A stretch of 64,000 bases of DNA from Pseudohongiella sp. O18 (lineage in GTDB: Bacteria; Pseudomonadota; Gammaproteobacteria; Pseudomonadales; Pseudohongiellaceae): NCBI RefSeq assembly GCF_021729085.1, contig NZ_JAJSAR010000002.1, positions 310,001 to 374,000 on the forward strand. The letters are read 5' to 3'. A model generated the notes under the pieces. The model had not been told where the DNA came from. It saw nothing but the letters and a program-made list of their open reading frames with translations, and did no database searches. Of this stretch, positions 58,645-64,000 are shown in pieces. Numbering within the stretch: position 1 is the stretch's first letter; each line of letters opens with the position of its first letter. The translations under genes were made by a program, and so were the position numbers.

Positions 58645-58715
58645 CAACTGATCCAACAGTCTGGCCGCAGTGTGAAAAAAACCAAAGTTTTCTTCCCTCT
58701 GGCGGCCAATTCGCT

Positions 58716-58721
58716 TAGAAT
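58716..58721 (+). promoter_or_regulatory. Candidate -10 element for the rpsP operon
   Basis: TAGAAT lies 73 bases before rpsP in the 149-base gap after ffh. The -35 at 17 bases (TTCCCT) is weak. It would start the rpsP-rimM-trmD-rplS transcript. Confidence 0.4.
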
Positions 58722-58793
58722 ACCGCACTTTTTCCGGCACTGTGTCGGGAATACTCTGTTTTCGTACGAAGCTAACATTAGGAAATGTAGTCT

Positions 58794-59054
58794 ATGGTCA
58801 CAATCCGACTGGCTCGCGGCGGCGCCAAGAAAAAGCCTTTCTATCACATCACGGTAACTGATTCGCGTAATGCGCGTGACGGCCGTTTCATCGAGCGCGT
58901 TGGGTTCTTCAACCCGGTAGCGCGTGGTAACGAGGAGCGTCTGCGTATCGATCTGGACCGTGTAAAGCACTGGGAAGGCCAGGGCGCACAGGCCAGCGAG
59001 CGTGTAGCTGAGCTGATCAAGCAGGCGAGCGCGGCCGCCAGCACTCAGGCCTGA
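58794..59054 (+). CDS. rpsP: 30S ribosomal protein S16
   Basis: This 86-residue protein of the small subunit is recognised by [41 protein letters not shown]. First gene of the classic rpsP-rimM-trmD-rplS operon. Length is usual. Confidence 0.98.
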   Translation: MVTIRLARGGAKKKPFYHITVTDSRNARDGRFIERVGFFNPVARGNEERLRIDLDRVKHWEGQGAQASERVAELIKQASAAASTQA

Positions 59055-59068
59055 TAGCCGGAGTTGCA

Positions 59069-59605
59069 TTGGCAGCGTTATCTGCAGACCGGATCTGTCT
59101 GGGGCGCATAGGTGCGCCCTACGGCATCAAGGGTTGGGTCAAGCTGATTTCATTTACTCAGCCACGCGATAACCTGCTTGAGTACAAAACGTTTTACGTA
59201 ACATGTCAGGGGCTTGAGAAACAGCTCGACATGGATGCTGGTAAACCGCACGGCAAAGGGCTGGTAGGGCACTTTGTTGGTTACGACACGCCGGAAGCGG
59301 CGCGTGAACTGACCAATGTGGAGCTCTATGTGCAGGCCGATGCCTTGCCGGATCTGTCAGAAGACGATTATTACTGGCACGAATTGATAGGCCTGCGGGT
59401 TGAGAATACGGCGAGGCAGTGCCTCGGCAAAGTCAGCAACCTGCTGGAGACCGGCGCCAACGACGTGCTGGTGGTAGATGCCAGCGCTGACAGCATTGAT
59501 GATGTGCAGCGGCTGATTCCCTGGCTGCCCGACAACGTTGTGGTCAAGGTGGATCGAACGGCTGGCGTCATTGTGGTGGACTGGGGCGCTGACTACCTGC
59601 TTTAA
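59069..59605 (+). CDS. rimM: Ribosome maturation factor RimM
   Basis: RimM assists 30S 3'-domain assembly. The 178-residue protein has an N-terminal RimM barrel (CLGRIGAPYGIKGWVKLISFTQP) and a C-terminal PRC-barrel (DYYWHELIGLRVEN). It starts with TTG 59069, with GGAG 5 bases upstream and only 14 bases after rpsP; no closer ATG exists. Confidence 0.96.
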   Translation: MAALSADRICLGRIGAPYGIKGWVKLISFTQPRDNLLEYKTFYVTCQGLEKQLDMDAGKPHGKGLVGHFVGYDTPEAARELTNVELYVQADALPDLSEDDYYWHELIGLRVENTARQCLGKVSNLLETGANDVLVVDASADSIDDVQRLIPWLPDNVVVKVDRTAGVIVVDWGADYLL

Positions 59606-59629
59606 GAGTGCCACCGGGAAGGCGTCGCC

Positions 59630-60385
59630 ATGAAAGTTGCAATCGTGACACTGTTTCCGGACATGTTCACCGCGGTGACCGACTACGGCATCACCGGCCG
59701 CGCGTGTCGCAACGGGCTGCTGGACCTGAAGTGCTGGAATCCACGTGATTTCACCACCGACAGGCACCGCACAGTTGATGACAAGCCGTTTGGCGGCGGC
59801 GCCGGCATGTTGATGAAGACCGAGCCGCTGTGTCAGGCCATCGACGCAGCCACGGCCTGGCATGACAGTCGGCCGACGGTGATCTACCTGTCGCCTCAGG
59901 GGCGCAGGCTGGACCAGGCAGGTGTTGAATCACTGGCTGGTCGGACGAATTTGATATTGGTTTGCGGGCGCTATCAGGGCATCGATGAGCGAGTACTGCA
60001 AACCCGGATTGACGAGGAATGGTCGGTAGGCGACTACGTCCTCAGTGGCGGTGAATTACCCGCCATGGTGATGCTGGATGCAGTGATCCGGTATCTGCCG
60101 GGAGCCCTTGGCAACGAGGACTCTGCAGGTCTGGATTCATTTGCTGCGGTTGAGGGTGGTGCCGGATTGCTGGACTGTCCGCGCTACACCAGGCCTCAGG
60201 CCTTTGCCGGGATGGATGTTCCGGCGGTACTTACCGGCGGCAATCACCAGGAAATTCGACGCTGGCAGTTAAAACAGCGTCTGGGAAGAACATGGTTGAA
60301 GCGGCCTGATCTGCTCGAATCGCGGCAATTGACCGACGAGCAGCGGGTTTTGTTAAACGAATTTATCAGTGAATCTGGTGCCTGA
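59630..60385 (+). CDS. trmD: tRNA (guanine37-N1)-methyltransferase
   Basis: TrmD methylates G37 of tRNAs and prevents frameshifting. The 251-residue SPOUT enzyme shows the start [38 protein letters not shown] and the knot region [11 protein letters not shown] and [17 protein letters not shown]. Third gene of the operon. Confidence 0.98.
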   Translation: MKVAIVTLFPDMFTAVTDYGITGRACRNGLLDLKCWNPRDFTTDRHRTVDDKPFGGGAGMLMKTEPLCQAIDAATAWHDSRPTVIYLSPQGRRLDQAGVESLAGRTNLILVCGRYQGIDERVLQTRIDEEWSVGDYVLSGGELPAMVMLDAVIRYLPGALGNEDSAGLDSFAAVEGGAGLLDCPRYTRPQAFAGMDVPAVLTGGNHQEIRRWQLKQRLGRTWLKRPDLLESRQLTDEQRVLLNEFISESGA

Positions 60386-60427
60386 CTGCCGTGACGGTAG
60401 CAAGGTATCAATAATGGGAGTGCGGCA

Positions 60428-60793
60428 ATGAGCAACAGCAAATACATTGAAATGATCGAAAAAGAGCAAATGAACAAGGAAATCCCGGAATTCAGCCCGG
60501 GTGATACCGTTGTTGTTCAGGTAAAGATCAAGGAAGGCGATCGTGAGCGTCTGCAGGCTTTTGAAGGCGTTGTCATCGGTATCCGTAACCGTGGTCTGAA
60601 CTCTGCCTTCACTGTCCGCAAGATCTCTCACGGCGTGGGCGTTGAGCGTACATTCCAGACCTACAGCCCGCTGGTAGACAGCATTGCCGTCAAGCGTCGT
60701 GGTGACGTTCGTCAGGCCAAACTGTACTACTTGCGCGAACTGTCTGGTCGTGCTGCCCGTATTACAGAAAAGCTGGACAAAAAAGTCAGCTGA
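60428..60793 (+). CDS. rplS: 50S ribosomal protein L19
   Basis: This 121-residue protein is recognised by [30 protein letters not shown] and [17 protein letters not shown]. It ends the operon and is followed by an intrinsic terminator with a UUCG loop. Confidence 0.98.
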   Translation: MSNSKYIEMIEKEQMNKEIPEFSPGDTVVVQVKIKEGDRERLQAFEGVVIGIRNRGLNSAFTVRKISHGVGVERTFQTYSPLVDSIAVKRRGDVRQAKLYYLRELSGRAARITEKLDKKVS

Positions 60794-60862
60794 TCTCTGC
60801 CGGCCAGCGCGCCGATCTGCCGGGTGTCACAGCCTGTGGCACAAAGATGCAGAAAAATGCAG

Positions 60863-60892
60863 AAAAAAGGGGCTTTCGAGCCCCTTTTTTTT
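60863..60892 (+). terminator. Intrinsic terminator after rplS
   Basis: GGGGCT (60869-60874) and AGCCCC (60879-60884) pair around a TTCG tetraloop, flanked by a run of A on the left and eight T on the right (60885-60892). Confidence 0.95.
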
Positions 60893-60963
60893 GGCCCGTA
60901 GTGCCGCTCATGGTAAAGTCTTGTGTATCTGTTACTCGCTCTAAATGGCTGTGGAGAATCTCT

Positions 60964-61740
60964 ATGAAGTTGTCATCTAAGCTGAATGGCGCATTGCGTT
61001 GGGCACAGCTGGCGGCTGTGTCTTTGACCTTTGTCGCTGGCAGCGCCACGGCTGCGGAAACCCCGGACTGGGCCGTCGAGTTGACCAACACCCTCAATAC
61101 CAGCCTGGGCGCTGTCAGCCAGGGCCAGTTGCAGGTGCGCCAGGTCAATGAGACGCCAATGGAAGGCATCTACGAAGTCATCATGAGTTCGGGCGAGATT
61201 CTGCATACCAACCGCTCCGGGCAGTTCCTGATGACCGGTGAGCTGTATATGACCCGGCCCGAGGGGCTGGTCAATCTGACTGCAGAGACACGCAAAGGCC
61301 AAACCGCGGACCTGATCGCCAATATGGCTGAAGAGGACATGATCATCTTCAGCCCGGAGAGTGACCCGCTCGCGACCATTACCGTGTTCACTGATGTTGA
61401 TTGCACTTTCTGCCGACGCCTGCATGGTGATATCGAGGCGATCAATGAGCGTGGCATTGAGGTGCGCTATGTAGCCTATCCGCGTGGCGGACGGCAGTCG
61501 GAAGCCTATCCCAAGATGATTTCGGTGTGGTGTGCCAGTGATCGCAAGCGTGCGCTGACGCAGGCCAAAAACGGACAGAATCTGCCGGCGCTGGAATGTC
61601 AGAATCCGGTGATCAGCCAGCACACGATTGGCAATCAGATAGGTATCTCCGGAACGCCCGCGATTGTGCTGCAGGATGGCACCGTGATCCCCGGTTATAT
61701 GGAAGTTGACCGCCTCGCGGCTACCGTTCTGGGCCAGTAA
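60964..61740 (+). CDS. dsbC: Periplasmic thiol:disulfide interchange protein DsbC
   Basis: This 258-residue protein has a signal peptide (cleavage near ATA/AE, residue 30). The N-terminal dimerisation domain contains GIYEVIMSSGEILHTNRSGQFLMTGELY. The thioredoxin domain has redox site CTFC (Cys147, Cys150) in FTDVDCTFCRRLH and cis-Pro in ISGTPAIVLQDG. DsbC isomerises wrong disulfides. The ATG at 60964 is preferred over the longer frame from 60847, which runs through the terminator. dsbC-hom-thrC is the Pseudomonas order. Confidence 0.93.
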   Translation: MKLSSKLNGALRWAQLAAVSLTFVAGSATAAETPDWAVELTNTLNTSLGAVSQGQLQVRQVNETPMEGIYEVIMSSGEILHTNRSGQFLMTGELYMTRPEGLVNLTAETRKGQTADLIANMAEEDMIIFSPESDPLATITVFTDVDCTFCRRLHGDIEAINERGIEVRYVAYPRGGRQSEAYPKMISVWCASDRKRALTQAKNGQNLPALECQNPVISQHTIGNQIGISGTPAIVLQDGTVIPGYMEVDRLAATVLGQ

Positions 61741-61791
61741 TACGTCACTTACAATCGACGTATCATTTATACAGATACATTTGTTTTACCC

Positions 61792-61820
61792 GACACGAAC
61801 TGGATTCGTGTCTTTTTTTT
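61792..61820 (+). terminator. Intrinsic terminator between dsbC and hom
   Basis: GACACGAA (61792-61799) and TTCGTGTC (61805-61812) form a perfect 8-base-pair stem with loop CTGGA and are followed by eight T (61813-61820). It lies only 4 bases before the hom ribosome site, so it may also work as an attenuator for hom. Confidence 0.9.
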
Positions 61821-61834
61821 GATGTGAGGAAATT

Positions 61835-63178
61835 GTGAGTCAGGATACGAAGAATCAACAGTTGCGAATCGGTATCTGCGGACTGGGTACTGTCGGTGGT
61901 GGCACGTACCACTTGTTGCAGGCCAAGAGAAAGGAAATCACGCGCCGTGTTGGCATGGACCTGGATATCATCCACGTTGCAACTCGCAATCCTGATCCGG
62001 CATTAAAAAAAGACAACATCAAAGTCAGTAAGGATGTGTTCGACGTTGCCAAAAACCCCGACGTCGACATCGTTGTGGAGTTGATCGGTGGTTTCGATCC
62101 AGCGCTGGAACTGGTGCTTTACGCCATCGAGAATGGCAAACATGTAGTGACAGCCAACAAGGCACTGATCGCAGTGCACGGCAACACCATTTTTGAGGCA
62201 GCCCGGAAGAAGGGCGTGGTTGTTGCCTACGAAAGCGCTGTCGCCGGTGGCATTCCCATCATCAAGGCGCTGCGTGAAGGTCTCGCCGCGAATTCCATCC
62301 AGTGGCTGGCCGGTATCATCAACGGCACCAGCAACTTTATTCTCACCGAGATGGGGGAGCGCAAGCGCGACTTCCCTGAGGTGTTGAAAGAAGCACAGCA
62401 GCTTGGCTACGCCGAAGCCGATCCGACCTTCGACATCGAAGGTATCGACGCCGCACACAAGCTGGCCATTCTGGCCTCCAATGCCTTTGGTATCGCCCTT
62501 GAGTTCGATCGTGTTTTCACTGAGGGCATCAGTCACATCACGACCGCAGACATTGAGTACGCCGATGAGCTGGGTTACCGCATCAAGCACCTGGGCATAA
62601 CACGTATTACAGAGAGTGGCGTAGAGCTGCGCGTCCATCCAACGCTGATCTCCCAGGATACGCTGATCGCCAATGTAAACGGCGTCATGAACGCTGTTGT
62701 GGTCAAGGGCGATTCCTCCGGCAGCACGCTCTATTACGGTGCCGGCGCCGGCGCCGAAGCCACTGCCTCATCGGTAGTGGCCGACATCATTGATATTGCA
62801 CGCGCATGGCGCGAGGAACGTTCGAGCTCAGTGGTGCCACCGCTGGCCTTCAACAATCTGCGCAATGATCTGCGCATACTCGACATCAGCGAGATTGAGT
62901 CCGAGTACTACCTGCGCATTCCTGCGCGTGACAAGGTGGGTGTCATGGCCAAGATATCCCAGGTGCTGACCAATTACGGCATCAACATTGAGGCCGTCAT
63001 CCAGAAAGAGCCACATGGCGAGGATGCCGATAAAGGAATAGTGCCGGTTGTCATTCTGACCAGCCGCATCAAGGAAGAAGTGATGGACGTCGCCCAGGGT
63101 GTTATCGAAGGGCTTGATGAAGTGGGTGCAAAAATTATCCGCATCCGCGTAGAACAATTTGATGGCGAGAACAACTGA
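61835..63178 (+). CDS. hom: Homoserine dehydrogenase
   Basis: Hom reduces aspartate semialdehyde to homoserine for threonine and methionine synthesis. The 447-residue protein has the NAD(P)-binding GICGLGTVGGG, the substrate region AGIINGTSNFILTEM and EADPTFDIEGIDAAHKLAILA, and a C-terminal ACT domain (about 360-440) for threonine feedback. It is a stand-alone enzyme, not fused to aspartokinase. GTG start after TGAGGA. thrC starts 1 base after its stop. Confidence 0.97.
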   Translation: MSQDTKNQQLRIGICGLGTVGGGTYHLLQAKRKEITRRVGMDLDIIHVATRNPDPALKKDNIKVSKDVFDVAKNPDVDIVVELIGGFDPALELVLYAIENGKHVVTANKALIAVHGNTIFEAARKKGVVVAYESAVAGGIPIIKALREGLAANSIQWLAGIINGTSNFILTEMGERKRDFPEVLKEAQQLGYAEADPTFDIEGIDAAHKLAILASNAFGIALEFDRVFTEGISHITTADIEYADELGYRIKHLGITRITESGVELRVHPTLISQDTLIANVNGVMNAVVVKGDSSGSTLYYGAGAGAEATASSVVADIIDIARAWREERSSSVVPPLAFNNLRNDLRILDISEIESEYYLRIPARDKVGVMAKISQVLTNYGINIEAVIQKEPHGEDADKGIVPVVILTSRIKEEVMDVAQGVIEGLDEVGAKIIRIRVEQFDGENN

Positions 63179-63179
63179 C

Positions 63180-64000
63180 ATGAAATACATCAGCACCCGC
63201 GGCAAGTCTCCCGCCTGCACTTTTGAACAAGTGCTGCTGACCGGTCTGGCACCTGATGGTGGACTTTATGTGCCGGAAACACTGCCAGTATTCAGTCATG
63301 AGGAAATCGCCTCCTGGGCTGGTCTGAGCTACGACAAACTGGCTTTTAAGGTCATCAAACCGTTTGTTAATGGCGAGATACCGGACGATGTGCTGCAGGA
63401 TATCATCGAGCAGAGCTATGCCGGTTTTTCCCACAAGGCGATTGCGCCACTGCGTATGCTGGGCGTCAATGAGTGGGTCCTGGAACTCTACTGCGGCCCG
63501 ACGCTGGCCTTCAAGGACTTTGCCCTGCAATTGCTGGGCAGACTGCTGGATCATGTGCTGACCCGCGATAACAAAAAAGTGGCCGTACTGGGTGCGACCT
63601 CGGGTGATACCGGCTCTGCTGCGCTGGAAGGCTGCCGTCACTGCGCCAATATCGACCTGTTTATTCTGCACCCGCATCAGCGCGTGTCAGAGGTGCAGCG
63701 CCGACAGATGACCACCATCCCTGGCGAGAATGTGCACAATATAGCCGTCAAAGGTAATTTTGATGACTGCCAGCGCATCGTCAAGGCGGCCTTTGGTAAC
63801 CAGTCCTTCCTGCCCGATGGCCGACAGCTGGTGGCGGTGAACTCCATCAACTGGGCGCGCATCATGGCGCAGATTGTCTATTACTTCTATGCCTCGCTGA
63901 ATCTGGGTGGTCCACTGCGTCCGGTTTCGTTCTCGGTACCAACCGGCAACTTTGGTGACATTTATGCGGGCTACCTGGCACGCCAGATGGGGCTGCCGGT
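63180..64000 (+). CDS. thrC: Threonine synthase (3' end outside window)
   Basis: ThrC converts O-phosphohomoserine to threonine with PLP. 273 codons are visible and the frame is still open at the window end. The start MKYISTRGKSPACTFEQVLLTGLAPDGGLYVPE, the PLP-lysine motif FKDFALQ and the ATSGDTGSAA loop are diagnostic. It follows hom after one base, so the two are co-translated. Confidence 0.97.
   Translation, partial: MKYISTRGKSPACTFEQVLLTGLAPDGGLYVPETLPVFSHEEIASWAGLSYDKLAFKVIKPFVNGEIPDDVLQDIIEQSYAGFSHKAIAPLRMLGVNEWVLELYCGPTLAFKDFALQLLGRLLDHVLTRDNKKVAVLGATSGDTGSAALEGCRHCANIDLFILHPHQRVSEVQRRQMTTIPGENVHNIAVKGNFDDCQRIVKAAFGNQSFLPDGRQLVAVNSINWARIMAQIVYYFYASLNLGGPLRPVSFSVPTGNFGDIYAGYLARQMGLP

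Noticed and set aside
57754-58740. 328-residue open frame antisense to ffh
   Set aside because: Shadow frame; ffh on the plus strand has full domain support.

Overview
The window is a stretch of a gammaproteobacterial chromosome. It is densely coded, moderately GC-rich and mostly core genome. Three syntenic blocks support this: ndk-rlmN-rodZ-ispG-hisS-yfgM-bamB-der, ffh-rpsP-rimM-trmD-rplS with the ypjD and CorB-like genes divergent from it, and dsbC-hom-thrC. These orders resemble Pseudomonas and marine relatives. The TonB receptor, psp stress genes and chemoreceptor fit a free-living aquatic bacterium. The genus cannot be named from sequence alone. No rRNA, tRNA, CRISPR, prophage or insertion sequence was seen.

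Layout. 1-1.8 kb: AlgZ/AlgR-like two-component pair, kinase cut by the window edge. 1.8-4.4 kb: Lrp-type regulator divergent from leuA, which has a structured leader and an intrinsic terminator. 4.5-6.9 kb: ECF sigma, zinc-finger anti-sigma and an exported coiled-coil protein. 7-8.3 kb: zinc-ribbon protein and PHP phosphoesterase. 8.3-18.6 kb: iscR-iscS joined directly to ndk, with iscU-iscA-hscB-hscA-fdx-iscX absent, then the ndk-to-der block. 18.6-26.4 kb: lipoprotein hydrolase, metallo-beta-lactamase fold protein, DoxX, RodA, a chemoreceptor, a DsbA-like protein and XseA. 26.5-29.7 kb: guaB-guaA with a terminator-like hairpin between them. 29.7-36 kb: TerB-like protein, secreted esterase, YceI, and an iron-uptake pair (TonB receptor behind a Fur-like box, then a PepSY membrane protein). 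36-39.2 kb: a two-gene unit of an ATP-grasp ligase and a 664-residue protein with a papain-like Cys/His/Asn pattern; this is the best candidate for an undescribed system. 39.3-49.9 kb: DUF3817, ilvD, exported methyltransferase-like protein, glutaredoxin-MauE fusion, DUF2254, tadA, purL and a NIF3-like protein. 50-54.1 kb: Nudix, DUF3135 and pspC-pspB-pspA read leftward from a sigma-54 promoter, with pspF divergent. 54.1-64 kb: Sfp-type phosphopantetheinyl transferase, CorB-like protein, ypjD, ffh, the rpsP operon, dsbC, hom and the start of thrC.

Functional themes. Branched-chain and threonine synthesis (leuA, ilvD, hom, thrC), purine synthesis (guaBA, purL), translation and RNA modification (hisS, rlmN, tadA, trmD, rimM, ribosomal proteins), and envelope biogenesis and stress (rodA, rodZ, bamB, psp, the ECF unit) dominate. 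Regulatory sites that could be placed by inspection are an IscR type-1 site on the iscR promoter, a Fur-like box at the TonB receptor, a sigma-54 promoter at pspA, several sigma-70 promoters, and a set of terminators or hairpins. All were read by eye without database searches.
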